This document shows, piece after piece, positions 46,453 through 58,790 of a stretch of DNA of 64,000 nucleotides (position 1 is the stretch's first letter; the number at the start of each line of letters is the position of its first letter). This stretch comes from Ancistrus triradiatus (lineage: Eukaryota > Chordata > Actinopteri > Siluriformes > Loricariidae). Position numbers and translations under genes: made by a program. The notes beneath the pieces were generated by a model. The model was not told where the DNA came from. It was given only the letters and a program-made list of their open reading frames with translations, and made no database searches. The stretch covers positions 124,001-188,000 of the forward strand of contig JAJAGP010000950.1 in assembly GCA_025084515.1 (NCBI GenBank), given 5' to 3'.

Positions 46453-49400
46453 ATGGCTGCTGCGATAAGGGAGCTCTCTCAGGACAACTCCTGGTCCATC
46501 GTCTTCGTCTCATTCATGGCTTTGCTGTTGGCCTTTGGATCTCCTCAGGCTGTAGGAGTTCTCTACCCAGAGTGGTTCAGAATCTTCCAGGAAGGCAAGG
46601 GCACCACTGCCTGGGTCGGGTCCACCGTCTCTGGGGTAGGGCTCATTGCCAGTGAGTATATATGGGTGCATGAGTGTGTGTGGATGGGTAATCGATTGCA
46701 GCATGAAGGTTCAAAAAAAGCTATATCGTATTTATGTATGTTATACATGGTCATTGTACCATTGCTAGAACAACAAATCTAATGGTCGCCTAAGACTTTT
46801 GCACAGTACTGTGCATAAGGGCTAAACTTTTGCCTAAACATCTGAGCTCTGCTTCTTTAGAAGCTGATTCAGCATTTCCTTTTCCTCTCAGTCAGAACGA
46901 CACTGTTTTGACCTGTGCCTGAACTCTGTGTGTATAAATATGCGCTAGTGACCGATTGCACAGTTCCATGTGCCAGCAGAATATACACTAACACCAATGA
47001 GATCCTATCCTGTTACCCTCTGTCTGTTTGCGTGGCCAATATTTCACTGTATTCCTGCTTCACTGCGTGTCTATTTAAACACCTGCAATTCAGTACCGAC
47101 TAAACAGAAATGTAGTCTGAGATTAGGAATGTGGCGTTTGATTTGTCACAAACTAATTTAAGCAGATTAGATATGTTGGGAGAGCTTGTGTTGGTTTAGT
47201 TTGGTTAAGACAAAGGATGCCATTAAGGCTCAAGAGGGGCAGGGAGGTCCAGCATAGGGCTGGATAGGGGCTGCTGTTGTTGCACTGGAAGATGATTCCC
47301 TCGTCTGGCCTCCCCTCTCTCAAACACAGCCAGTCAAGCCTGCATTGTTGGCCACCAAAAAACCAAAGCTATCTGATTATAGACCAAACCTACAGGGTGT
47401 GGAAACAACAACGATTAACAAACAACATTTCTGAGCACTGAAAGAGGGCTGTGTTTGGCACTTTGATATGTGAGATATCAAATCAAAGTCTACTTGACTG
47501 GGAAGCTGCCAAGAGGCTGCGGGGCTGTGGTGGCCTAGCAATTAAGGTACTGGACTGTGGTCCTGAAGGCTGAGAGTTCAAATCCCACCTCTGCCAAGAT
47601 GTTACTGTTGGGTGGTTAATCAGCCAATATATTGATAAATAAATAAATCAGTTCCAGGGTTCAAATCCCACTCCTGTGACCTTGCCAGTGTTTGGTCCTT
47701 GAGGAAGATGCTTAAGCCACAATTGCTTGGATTGGGTCAGTTGTAAGTCGCTCTGGATAAGGGCGTTTGCTAATTGCCTAGATGTGGATGAGATTGGCCG
47801 GTCTGTGCGTGTGACAACAATCTCACAAGCTTTACACCAATCTGGCCTACATGACAGGTGGCTAGAAAGAAGCTTCTTCTGAAAAAGTGCCAAACTTTCC
47901 AGTCTCTCTTCTGATCCCATGTGGCAAAGGTTTAATTGTCAGGTGAGACCAAGCTTGAAGAATGTGAACAGAAATCCAAGCAATACGTTTGGGCAAAACC
48001 ACCCACAATATACAATACCGACTGTGAAACATGGGACAATGGGTGTTCTCAAGTAAAGTTCCCACCTAAATTCTTGAGAAGAACCTGCAGCCTTCTGCTA
48101 GTCAGTTGAAGATGGGTAGGTTCACTTTCCAGCACTCTAAACAAACTGGCATTGAACAAAGTAGTGGGTGTTTTCATTCTATGCTCTTGTGTGACCTCAG
48201 GACTGAGATGTTGTTGGTATTAATGTTTCCACTTCATAATAATAGCTCTTACAGTTGATTGGTGCAGACCGACGGTATGGAATGGTGGCATGTTTTGACA
48301 GCTAAGGTTCTCTGCATACCTTTGGCCATATGTTTTGTAGTAGTGGCTTTTTTGTGGTCACAAGATGGGCTGAAAGCAGTATCAACCTACACTATATAGA
48401 CAAAAGTTTGCGGACACCCTTCTATTGAATGTTTCTATAAAGTATACATTCATAGACAAACAGCGGCAGTAGACTGGAGACACGTTTAGAGGTTTCTGCT
48501 TACAACAAGTCAGTTCATCAACTTCCTGCCCTGTTGTGCTTAAACATAGTCCATAGAAAGGCTGAGTCTTTGGTGAGTTAATATGGGCCTATGATTTACA
48601 TTTACATTTACAGCATTTAGCAGACGCCCTTATCCAGAGCGGCTTACAATTGATACAGTCTTACAATCCAAGCAATTGTGGGTTAAGGGTTTTGCTCAAG
48701 GACCCAACAGTGGCAGCTTGGCAGAGGTGGGATTTGAACCCTGGACCTTCTGGTCCATAGTCCAGTACCTTATCCGCTAGGCTACCACAGTATGATCTCC
48801 AGTTTGTCAACAAATGTGTGAGAAAATGATTGAAATGTTTGAATACAGTGTTCGTCATAGAAAGACTGAAGGGATTTAGATGTTTTCCCCTCTACCGTGC
48901 ATAATGTCATTAAACAATTTAAGGAATTATAAGGATTTTCAGTGCATAAATGCCAAGGGCGCAAGCCTAAACCGAAGATGCATGATCTCTGATCCCTCAG
49001 GCAGCATTGCATTGCCATTCAACCATAGCTGATAGAACCATACAGAAAAATTACTTTATCAAACCTTTGTCAAGCACTACAATACGGAATTACATTCATA
49101 AATGCCACTTAAAACATCACAGTGTACCTCCTGTTAACCATGTCCAGAAGCGGCCCCTGGGCTCAGAGGCATCTCGGATGGACCATCACACAGTGGAAAC
49201 GTGTATTGTGCTCAGACCAATCAGTATTGCAGATCTTTTTGGAAGAAATGAATGCTGTGTGCACCTGTAGCACCCTATAGAACATAGGGCATAGGTGTAA
49301 GCGTGCCCTGGACTGGGCGCTAGTCCCTTTCCAGGCCTGTTTACACATTGCTCTTGCAGTGGCAGGGGATCATTCCCCGACCGGTCTCTTCTTTCTCAGA

Positions 49401-52400
49401 AACAGCCAAACGTGCTTGTTAGTGATGCCCAACCCTGTCGGTAAACATTGCAAGCCCTCAATCCCCTAATAGTGTGGTGACGGGCTAGCTGTAGCACCGA
49501 GTGCCCCTGAGGATACTAATACATCAGCTATCCAAAAGAGTGTTTGCACTGTAAACCACTGTAATCCATAAATATCTCACTAGCTGTCACCTCTCTTTGC
49601 AGGTCCACTGTTCAGTGCATGTGTGGATCATTTTGGTGCCAGACCAGTGACTGTCTTCAGCGGTGTGATGGTGGCAGGGGGGTTGATGCTGAGTGCGTTC
49701 GCTCCCAACGTCTCCTTTCTCATCTTCAGTTTTGGAATTGGTGTTGGTGAGGTTTATGTGAACACACTGACATCGGTTTTCCCCTCACACACATCGGGAG
49801 AAGAAGGGGAGATGCATTAAGTATGGATTTGCAAACAAGCTCAATGAAACAAGTGAATTATTTCTTTACATTGGCTTGCTTACTAGATCGTGTGTTAATA
49901 TCCTTACTGGCAGTCTGCAGTCCAGGGAACAGGATCTGTTGCTACCTCAATCAGTCCTTTAAGAATCCTAACTTCGCTTGAGCCATGTACTGATACAGAC
50001 CTAAAATTGAGTTGGCATTTCACCCAATTGAGGCAAAAATTCAGAAGAAAAGACAACGGTGTGTTAAAATAGTACTGAAACCCAGCACCATCATCCACGC
50101 TCTCTATTTTTGTCTTTCCCTGTCTTGTCTTGTTCTAGAATTGATCCGCCACTTGTTCTCAGGAGGTTACCAGGCATTGTATTACACATTTTCAAGAGCT
50201 TAGCTGGCCTAGGATGAAATAGACGGGGTATTGACTGGTGCTGTTTTGAACGAGTTTACATAGTGTGTGTACCGTGTAGGACTGACCTTCAGGCATAGAA
50301 ACACGTACAATACTGTGCAACAGTCTTGGTCCACCATTAGATTTGTTGTTTTAGCAAATGGTTGTTTTGTGGCTGCTACCCTTCCAAAAAGACCATTCCT
50401 GATCAAGCTTCTTTGGACTGTAGAAGGGTCAACCTGGCATCCAGGTGAAGCTCCCAGATGCTGCTGTTGCTCAAGTTTGAGGGAGGTCACACTAAATACT
50501 TACCACTGTAGCCTATAGAAGCTGGGTTTTTTTTCTTATTTTCTCCCAATTTTTAATACTGCATACAATTGGGAGACTTTAGATATACCCATGTTTTAGC
50601 AATGGTATAATGACCACATATAGTTATCTCAATCTAATGGTGGCCTAAGACATTTGCACAGGGCTGTACATGTGAATGTTTGGTATATTTGTGTTTTAGT
50701 TGTTTGCTTGTGTTTCTGTCTGGCAGGTATGGGCTGTGGGCTTGTCTATGCAGCCACGTTGACCATCATCTGTCAGTATTTTGACAAAAGACGTGGCCTG
50801 GCCCTGGGCATCGCTACCACAGGTACGACCCCTCACCCATAACTTTAAGCAAACCCCAACATTAACTGTATGGCTCTAGCTAGAATGCATGACTGCTCCA
50901 ACACCCAATCGGATAATCTGTATTAGGACTCCAATATACTGTGCATTAAGTTCTGCTCTGTAATGCGTGTGCGCTTTGTTTCTCAGGAATCAGTGTGGGT
51001 GGCTTTCTGTATGCCACCATGCAGAACAAGCTGATTGAGGAGTTCGGGGTAGACGGCTGCCTGCTCATTGTTGGTGCGCTGGCACTAAACCTAATTGCAT
51101 GTGCTGGACCCATGCGACCGCTGAACCTTCCTGGCTACCTCCTCAAACAGAGGGCTGCTCTGAAGTGTGCGGATGAGACTCTCTCCAATAAAGAACTGGA
51201 AACAGAGCACAGCGGGCCATCGCCGGCACGCAGCAGGCTGGTGATGGTCATCAGAAAACGTCTCCAGCTGCACGCCCCGTACCTGAACGGCATGCGCGAG
51301 TGCTTGCGGGAGCGCACATTCGCAGCGCTCTGCGGCTCGTTCTTCCTGTTTAGCCTGGGTGCCTTCCCACCCGTGCTCTTCATGGAGGACGTGGCTCAGA
51401 GTGAGGGGCTACTCGAGCACATTACAACCATCCCACTGGTCTCGATCGCCGCCGCCGCCAACGGAGTGGGTAAGCTGGCGCTTGGCATCTTGGCGGACGC
51501 CCCCTGGGTGAACAGCTTGCACCTGTATGCCATGACGGTTGCTGCGTCCGGAAGCGCCTTGCTGCTTGTGCCAATCGTGAAGAGCTACGCCGGGCTTCAG
51601 GCACTATCAGCTGCTCTTGGGTTCTTCTCGGGCAACTGGTCAATCACTTCCTACGTCACGACGCGCCTCGTCGGGATAGGGCGCCTGGGTCAGGCGCATG
51701 GCCTCCTCATGTGCTTCGGGGGTTTTGGAATTATGCTGGGACCCCCTGTCGTAGGTGTGTGGTGGTGGTGGTACATAGCTTAAATCTGCAACGATATACA
51801 ACCATCCATTTCGTATCCGTTCCACACTGCCGGCTTAACAATATAATATTTTCTATTTCTTTAAGTTCTGCTAACCTTGTTTCTACGTGCCCGTACTTTG
51901 GTCCTGAACTTTGGGTACAAGCATGGGGACAAGCGGTAGAAATTGGATTCCTCTGCAGGGTTGCTGGGCCTAGGAGTTCACCAAGCCGGGGGGCCATCAG
52001 GGTATACTCGCTGCTCCTTCTGGGATATAGGAGTCAGTTGCGGTGGTTTAGGCATCATGCAAAGATGCCACCTGGTCGTACCCATTAGAGCTGTGTCAGA
52101 TGCATCCCTCTAGACGAAGATCCCAGGGCAGGGTCAGGACCTACCAGAGGCGTTAGATCTGGGGATTCACGGATGCAGGAGCTAGAATCTGTCGCCAGGG
52201 ATAGAGCAGTCTGGGTAGACCATCTCAGCCTGTTGCCACCACTGTCCTCATCAGGAAAGAGGGAAGGAGAATGAGGATGAGACTGCAAATTGTTGTGGGT
52301 TAGAAGACCAAAGAGAATACAAATTGTCCAGGAGACCTAAGTGTCAGGGGTAAGGAGCTTCTATCAACCTGTCTCGGGAAAGTACAGTTTAAGTAACAGT

Positions 52401-53095
52401 AGAGCATACCAGTGTGGTGGTGGTACTGTTGGTAGCATTGCTGTCAGACTGTTGGAGGGTACAGTGTTTGGCCAGTTGTTCCTGGGCTTCCTCTGAGTAC
52501 TCCGGGTTGCCACTTGGTCAAATTGGTCAGAAATAATTTAGAGCTTGTTTTGGGGATGGCATCGCCAATAACATGAACAACTAACAAGTTGTTTAGATGG
52601 GCCAATCTTGTAGGCGTCTTCAGATCAGCTTTTCCACATGCCCAAGCATTTAGAACTCTCAACAACTGCGTCAATGATTGTGTGATACACAGACTAGCTA
52701 TCCAGGTTGTATTCTCACATTGCCCCCGGTGTTCCTGGAATGAGCTTGGAACAGGTTAAAAGCTCAGAATGTACACATTAATGGCTTCCATGGTGGCTGT
52801 GGGATCAAGTGTCCGATCTAGAAGGTTGTACCGCCAAATATTTTTTGTTTTATACAAAACAAGGCATGCAGCTCTGGCAGCTCACTGTCTATTCTCTGTT
52901 CTAGGCTGGTTGTTTGACTGGACCCAATCGTATGACGTGGCCTTCTACGTCAGTGGGGGCTGTGTCTTAGTGGGTGGTGCTGTTGTGTTCCTGGCAGCCC
53001 TTGGCTGCTGGGAATCGAGTGAGAAGGTGAAGGACAGGACTGCCAGTGATGTCAAAACCCCCTCTGAATGTGACAAAGTGGCCTCTCTAGCCTAA
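46453..53095 (+). CDS. slc16a9: Monocarboxylate transporter 9, five coding exons
   Basis: Coding exons: 46453-46651, 49603-49746, 50727-50822, 50987-51754 and 52905-53095, all GT-AG, each junction splitting a codon after its first base; total 1398 bases, 465 residues (human MCT9 509). It is a 12-helix plasma-membrane transporter of the SLC16 family, which in mammals is linked to carnitine/creatine and urate traits. Matching segments are EGKGTTAWVGS, FGARPVTVFSGVMVAGGLMLS, CQYFDKRRGLALG (the second family signature), DGCLLIVGALALN, GKLALGILAD, GNWSI and GWLFDWTQSYDVAFY. The cytoplasmic loop between helices 6 and 7 is about 60 residues, shorter than in mammals. In helix 1 the family motif DGGWGW is replaced by DNSWSI. 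The start is the first ATG after a pyrimidine-rich acceptor at 46418-46420, so a 5' noncoding exon is likely upstream. Which teleost duplicate (a or b) it is cannot be told here. Confidence 0.94.
46733..46815. repeat. Solo right end of a Tc1-derived MITE
   Basis: aacaaatctaatggtcgcct followed by gacttttgcacagtactgtg matches the right ends at 50668 and 63965. The left end is absent. It sits in slc16a9 intron 1. Confidence 0.7.
47521..47779 (+). mobile_element. tRNA-derived SINE, rearranged head
   Basis: It starts ggggctgtggtggcctagca with an aattaaggtactggactgtg head and a gagttcaaatcccacc B box. After a gttaatcagccaatatattg interruption it repeats a ccagggttcaaatcccac segment, then continues to the usual tail gtaagtcgctctggataagg. 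The double B-box segment suggests a partial duplication or two SINE pieces. Confidence 0.75.
48388..48590. mobile_element. MITE, right end lost
   Basis: The left end tacactatatagacaaaagt and the inner ccctgttgtgcttaaacata block match the family at 26280-26628. It runs into the SINE at 48595, which may have replaced its right end. Confidence 0.6.
48595..48790 (-). mobile_element. tRNA-derived SINE in slc16a9 intron 1
   Basis: Nearly identical to the intron-1 ccdc6 copy at 31681-31873: tttacatttacagcatttag, ccaacagtggcagcttggca, gggatttgaaccctggacct and ggctaccacagt. The close similarity of the two suggests recent mobility of this family. Confidence 0.85.
49275..49470 (-). repeat. SINE-like body, inverted
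   Basis: ggggatcattccccgaccgg followed by cagaaacagccaaacgtgct mirrors the body at 43360-43430 and 46140-46190. Ends are unclear. Confidence 0.4.
50306..50668. mobile_element. Tc1-derived MITE in slc16a9 intron 2
   Basis: The left end tacaatactgtgcaacagtc (50306 onward) and the right end ccaccattag/ctaatggtggcctaagaca...ggctgta (to 50668) form terminal inverted repeats of about 35 bp. A remnant of transposase on the + strand reads SWSTIRFVVLANGCF and similar without a catalytic domain. Related to 63537-63965. Confidence 0.75.
51880..52270 (+). pseudogene. Non-LTR retrotransposon C-terminal remnant
   Basis: In slc16a9 intron 4, a + frame reads VEIGFLCRVAG, then SQLRWFRHHAKMPPGR, which matches the conserved end of a LINE open reading frame (LRWFGH followed by MPPGR). 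The frame then breaks; ggcagggtcaggacctacca continues the familiar sequence. A degraded, 5'-truncated insert. Confidence 0.65.
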
Positions 53096-54912
53096 GCCGT
53101 TCTTAAGACTTCAGTGTACCTCCAGTAGTGTTGTGCTGATGCATTCTTGTATTTCTGTTACTAATTATGCCTTTGGGATGGTTTGAAATGATGCTTAAGT
53201 GAATATGACTGCCTAACTTCTTCACATTTGTGTCTTTTAAAGCAAGAAATGACTTTGGTGCATGTATTGTGGATTATGGAAACTGGAGAGTCTATTAGAC
53301 TCTCAAGACTTGGCTTGACAATGTACTTTAGGCAAACAAAAATCATCTAAAGAATTATCTATAAAATACATGTTCAGTTAGGATGAACCACGTGACCAAA
53401 GCATGTCTGGTCTACATCACGTGACAACCAAGCAGACTCAGAAATCAAGCAGACTCAAAACAGAGCGTTCCTCAGCACAGATGCCACGTCCAACCCTGTT
53501 TGGTTGAAACCAAAATAATGCTAAACTGGCACGGTAGCATACTTCTGGACAAGTTTGACCATTTCACTCTCTACAGGAAAGTGGATCTCATACTGGAGTT
53601 TCATTTATTTGCACATTTCCCAACCATACTCAGTAATATTGCTTATTGGTAAAAGCCTCTTGACCCAAGACTGTCTTCAGCTGATTCGTTTTAAAAAGTG
53701 TTCGTAGATGTAACTGTTTGCTTGGTTTTATTTACCAGTGCTACATTATAGCTCCATTTAAAAGCAGTTAAATGAAGCATGGCTAAATGTCAGACTACGT
53801 ATTAATGTACTACTGTATGAACTTAGTTCATGACTAACAGTGTTTGGGTTGTAGCCAGTGGCCTGTGTCAGTACATCACATAACTTAAATTCATTCAAAA
53901 ACGTCGACATCCGTGTACAAAAGTCTTAGGTGGAAACAAAATGATCCTCGTAATGTCTATAGCTGTGGTGTATGTATGTATGTATCTACGGATTGTGTGT
54001 ATGTAGTATGAGCTGGGACTGCCTGATATGATAGAGGAATGATATTGCTACATATAGTGTGTATAGATAGATAAAAGATCCACAATGTATTATTAGGGAC
54101 CAAATTCTTTTTAGGGTAAATTAGTTAGGAGGTTATTTGCAAGTAATGCATAACATGCCACATATTGTCATGTTCAGGAGTGCCAGAGGACATCCCTATT
54201 GAGGTGGAATCGGGACAGACAATAAAGGGAACCGACAACCCAAGTGAAGGGAACGACACCCCCAGACATCACGATGGAACCCACAATGACACAGTTAAAC
54301 CCACTGGCTACAGTCCTAACCTCACCTAAACAGAGGCAGGGTCCAAACCTTGGGCTCAATATTGTGTACCAGTGGCCTACCAACAGAGCCACTGTAGTCC
54401 ATATTCCACCTGTGAAGTAGGCATGTGAAGTAGGGTGGGGTGCCCCTTCAAGGTTGCCCCTTTGTGGCTTCATCAGTCGATTTCATAGTTGCCTTCCTTG
54501 TGCTTCCCATCCCGTTTTGTGGGGAGCTGGTTTTCTTCATCAGGTTTTCATCCAGGGTCTTCACTGTGTATGTCAGTGATCACCTCACTAGGGAAATCCC
54601 TCTTCCTTCAGGTCTTTGGAGTCATGGACGTGGGTGCCCCTGCATCACAGTTCACTCATCATGCAGGTATTGGACCTATAGCAATAGCGTCTTGCTGAAG
54701 TGTGAGACTCAGATACAGGCTGGTTCCTGGCCATGTAATGTTGTGTCTCTTTAAAGTCAGAACTAGGGTTACTTGTCGTTGGGTTTTTTTAAGACTAAAG
54801 ACTGAATTTGACAATGTGCATAGTAATAGCTGTTTAATCTTTGTTTGTTTCAGATCTCCACTTCGTATATATTTTTAAAGTATATATTTCTTATTGCATT
54901 TCTACAGTACAA

Positions 54913-54933
54913 TGTGTGTGTGTGTGTGTGTGT
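54913..54933. repeat. (TG)n microsatellite
   Basis: About ten TG units in the presumed slc16a9 3' untranslated region. Confidence 0.9.
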
Positions 54934-54959
54934 AAATTATGGATTTTCGTTTTCTAGAC

Positions 54960-54965
54960 AATAAA
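54960..54965 (+). terminator. Candidate slc16a9 poly(A) signal
   Basis: AATAAA hexamer on the sense strand of slc16a9, downstream of a (TG)n run. The region 54986-55440 that follows has no gene. Confidence 0.4.
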
Positions 54966-55477
54966 ATGCGATTCGGTTTAAACATCGACACCCTTTTCTA
55001 TCATGATTCTGCAGTCACTTTTATGTACGCCTTGAAGAGACACAATATTTATTGTTTTGTCTGGTTAAGGCTTTACATAAAAATGTCTAAAAACAAAGGA
55101 CAACGTAAACCGTTGTCACAACCAGCGTCCTCCTGGTCCCCATGGCAACACGTTACTGATATTCTAGTTCAGTATCCAATCAGCGAACACGTTTTATGTT
55201 GAATAGTTTGTTAGGATTGCACGTTTTTATTGCAAACTCGCTTTATATATATAGCTAGTAGTTTAAGATAGATTTTGATTGATGGCAGATTGCAATAATG
55301 TTATAAGGTTTTCGCATTTAATGATAAAAATAGATAGAGTGGATGTTATTTATATCTGATTAAGTCTGAGAAAAGGAGGGAAACGGAATCATCACACCAT
55401 ATCCTTCCAAAAGTCACGCAACCTATAATATAATAATAATTAATAATAATTGTATTCTGTATATACTGTAGAGATAG

Positions 55478-56295
55478 ATAGATAGATAATGAAATATAAT
55501 ATACATGTACTTTACATTCATTATACATGATATATATTCACATATGTATTGTATTTCATTATCTATCTATATACACTCCTGATCAAAATCTTAAGACCAG
55601 TTAAAAAATTGCAAGAATTTGCATTTTGCACTATTGGATCTTAAGAAGGTTCTAAGTAGAGCTTCACAATGCTAAAAGAAGAAATCGGCACAAGAGGCAA
55701 AAACTTTTGAGCAGGGAATTTTAGAAAACTGCATTTACACTCAGACACGATTTTTTCAGCTCATCAAAAGTTTAAGACCATAACCTTTAAAAGCCAAAAG
55801 CTGCGCAAACATTTGGATTCCATGTCGTTTTCTGTCAAGTATTTACACTGTCAAGACCTCCTGATGGCAAAAGCAAAAAAGCTCACTGACTTTGAATGTG
55901 GTAGGATTGTTGAGCTGTATAAGCAAGGCCTCTCACAACGTGCCATCGCTGCTGAGGCTGGACGCAAAATGGAACAGAAAAGTCAAGTGGGAGACCCAAA
56001 AAAATTTCACCAGTGCTGAGCCGCAGGATCCGATTGGCTGTCCGTCAAGACATGGGATGATCCTCTACCCAAATTAAGGCCATTACTGGTGCTGACTGCA
56101 GCCCAATAACCATCAGACGGCATCTGCGAGGGAAGGGCTTCAGAAACAAAAAACGTCTTCAAAGGATACGGCGTGAAGCTCTACTTAGAACCTTCTTAAG
56201 ATCCAATAGTTCAAAATGCAAATTCTTGCAATTTTTTAACTGGTCTTAAGATTTTGATCAGGAGTGTATATGTAGATGTATAATGAATGTAAAGT
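55478..56295. repeat. Nested inverted repeats around the Tc1 insertion
   Basis: atagatagataatgaaata (55478-55496) is inverted at 55552-55570. Also actttacattcattatacat (55509-55528) is inverted at 56276-56295, on the far side of the Tc1 element. The outer palindrome appears to have been opened by the insertion. Confidence 0.7.
55572..56268 (+). mobile_element. Internally deleted Tc1-like transposon, 697 bp
   Basis: Terminal inverted repeats of roughly 95 bp start tacactcctgatcaaaatc and end gattttgatcaggagtgta, with TA on both sides as expected for Tc1 target duplication. A + frame from 55864 encodes MAKAKKLTDFECGRIVELYK and QGLSQRAIAAEAGR, the first helix-turn-helix. Then come frame breaks, a second helix-turn-helix remnant (ITIRRHLRGKGF) near 56110, and a direct jump to the right end. 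The whole DDE domain is missing, so it is non-autonomous. Confidence 0.92.
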
Positions 56296-56340
56296 GAATT
56301 ACAAACTAATTTCCATTTTCTTTTTTCTTTTTATTCTTGA

Positions 56341-56460
56341 GTGATAAAAAAAATATCGTCTCAGTCTTGGACTTGACTCAGACCTGAATACTAAAAGTCT
56401 TGGTCTTGACACGGACTTGGCTCCAGATGTCTGTACTGCAACACTAGTGGACAGACTGGA
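56341..56460. repeat. Dispersed repeat fragment
   Basis: cttggacttgactcagacct and cttggtcttgacacggactt alternate before ctgcaacactagtg; a known type of degenerate fish repeat, family not named. Confidence 0.4.
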
Positions 56461-57329
56461 AACAGGCGGTCGTTTGAACGTATGTCTCAACTATTGTTTA
56501 CAAGAGCTGGACATAAACACGCATGCCCTTTGGCCCCTCCAGACGGGAAAAAGTGTATTTATATAACGTTGGAGCATATAAGGCAGTGTTCTTGGCACAC
56601 ATGTTGGATTTCTGAGTGTGTGTGGCCCAGACTCTTGATTACATTACAGAAAGCGGTACAGACAGACAGGCGAAAGGTTCACCCTGCGCAAGTGTTTATT
56701 TGATGCCGGGGATTCTTCAGCCAACGGTACTATTAATATCGACTTGCCAGGTTGTTTCCCGAGCATTCTCTGCCTCACTGCTCTCTCAGTCCCTGACACG
56801 CACAAACAAGTGCACCTGCTATGGTGTACAAGTCTAATCCTGTGTTAATACTCGTGCTGAAAATGGACGTAGGTGACAACTGGCTTTAGGGGTGGGTGAC
56901 TTTGCAAGAGTGGCAAAAAATGTTTTATTTTGCTGATGATCACAATTATTTACCTCAGTTTGCAACTGAACACAACCAAACAGAAACTTAACCCTGCACA
57001 GGGAAAGAGTGTGATGAGACTCTGGAGCCTTAGGCGTACCTGACGCTCAGGGAAGGGCACACCCAGAATAAATGCATAACACAGAACGTGCCAACCAAAC
57101 ACGCACCCAGCACAGGCGCTGACACACAATCCAGTACCAGCAATGAGTCGCATTCCAAGGCTGACATGTCACCTAGCCAAGACCGCACAAGAGTCTAACA
57201 CCAGGCAGATCAACCAGAGTGGTGATACACAAACTGAGAGCAGAAGCTCACAGCCGGACAGTACACACAGTCCCAGCAGGATCACAAACACTGAGACAAG
57301 TCCCTGTCTCGGGATCTTCCACACACCCA

Positions 57330-57385
57330 TAGTGCTGACACTAGGGCTGCAACAAATGACTATTTTGATATTGATTATTCTGATT
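57330..57385. repeat. Dispersed repeat fragment
   Basis: agggctgcaacaaatgacta followed by gatattgattattctgatta is the start of a widespread vertebrate DNA-transposon repeat. Only the end is visible. Confidence 0.4.
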
Positions 57386-57639
57386 ATGAATGACCATATT
57401 GCTCTTATGTAGCTATCTACCTTTATGTTGTTTTAATGCATTTGTTAAGTAACAATAAAGATGAATACCAATTTAAAAAATTCACATTTCTTGCTAATAG
57501 ACTCAACAACAAGTAACTACATTTACTCTTTTCTCTCCGAGCTTGTGTTCCGGTACCAGTTCCAGCCCAACACACCAAAACGTTCCTCCACTTCAGCTCC
57601 ACTCATGTTGTTTCCGTCATCAGCTCCAGCCTTACCATG

Positions 57640-57791
57640 CCCGGGCCACACCAGAGGGCAGTAACTCTCTCCCTCCCTCCTCCAGTTGGCCGGGTATGAC
57701 GTGCCGCCAAGGACTTTCCCATTTTATACACCTGTGGCAATGGGACTGAATCTGAAAGAGGTGTGTCCCAATACTTTTGTCCATATAGTGC
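57640..57791. repeat. Solo MITE right end
   Basis: gtgtcccaatacttttgtcc followed by atatagtg is the terminal repeat of the family at 26280 and 48388. It is preceded by the atgggactgaatctgaaaga stretch that normally adjoins it. Confidence 0.6.
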
Positions 57792-58539
57792 ATCTGTGAT
57801 TCTCTTAATGTCAGTTAAAGTTCATCGTGTCTGTTCTGACAGAATACAGACTAAATATTGTTCAAAAAATGCTCTGATAGGACCAGAAAACAATAACAAG
57901 CCGACATGTTTTTCAACAAGAGATTCTTGTCCTTTGTTCTCAGGTTCAGTGTGGTTGCTGTTCTTGTTTCATCCACAAAAAAAGGCACAATACAGGTTAC
58001 AGTTGGACTATTGAAATGATTATGTGTATGTGTCCTCTGCAGAGGTGCAAAGAGCAGAGGCGTGTGATGAGAGAGCTGTATGACCGATATCCGGTGTAGT
58101 ACACCTCGCTCTCAATATGCTCACACACTTAATACGCTGCTCCATTTAATTGTCTCTGTGTTATTAGCACTAATTAAATGACATTTGGGCAGTTCATTTA
58201 TTAAACAGAGTGGTGCTGTGTTGATTGTAACTGATGTTTGCTGAGGCAAAGAGTGTGCCCGTGAGATTTTAGTCTCCCGGATGCTCAAACAGCCAACTGA
58301 TTTCTGCTACCACACACTCAATCAACAGGTACACACAAACACACACAGAAACAGTAAAACAGTCTCAGGTGCCATGTCTTTATATTCTCTTATATTATAT
58401 TGTTCAAAGTTTTAGATCTTTTTATATTTTATTTTAAGGTGAATTTATTTATTATATTTTATATTCTCTCGTTCTGTTTATTGAAACTATTTCTATAAAC
58501 GTAGTCATAAGATAATTTAGTTTAAATCTTATATATACC

Positions 58540-58680
58540 GTCTAAGCCGCACAAGAGGATGGGTCCCTTTTTGGGCCTTTGTCCTCCCAAGGTTTTGTTC
58601 TTATAATGTTTAGGGAGTTTTTCCTTCCCACTATCACCCTAGGCTTGCTCAATTTGGGATTGGCCTTAGATACAGATCTT
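58540..58680 (+). repeat. Interspersed repeat family A, copy 4
   Basis: cctcccaaggttttgttctt, atcaccctaggcttgctcaa and tttgggattggccttagata match the copies at 455 and 3480. The 3' tail is replaced by the SINE that follows. Confidence 0.7.
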
Positions 58681-58790
58681 ATAATCCAAGCAATTGTGGG
58701 TTAAGGGCCTTGCTCAAAGACCCAACAGTGACAGCTTTGAGGAGGTAGGTTTGGAACCCAGGACTTTAACTTCTGCACCACCACAGTCCC
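58681..58790 (-). mobile_element. tRNA-derived SINE, tail missing
   Basis: caagcaattgtgggttaagg, cttgctcaaagacccaacag and ggtttggaacccaggac run to a ccaccacagtccc head on the minus strand. It joins repeat A directly on the left, and a second tRNA-like head (gtggtatgcgaaccaggg, about 58800-58870) follows on the right. Confidence 0.75.

Larger units (their letters stand above)
53096..54985 (+). other. Probable slc16a9 3' untranslated region
   Basis: After the stop codon at 53093-53095 there is no further coding frame, and the first clear AATAAA on the + strand is at 54960-54965 (caataaaatgcg). That would make the 3' untranslated region close to 1.9 kb. The exact cleavage site is inferred. Confidence 0.45.
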
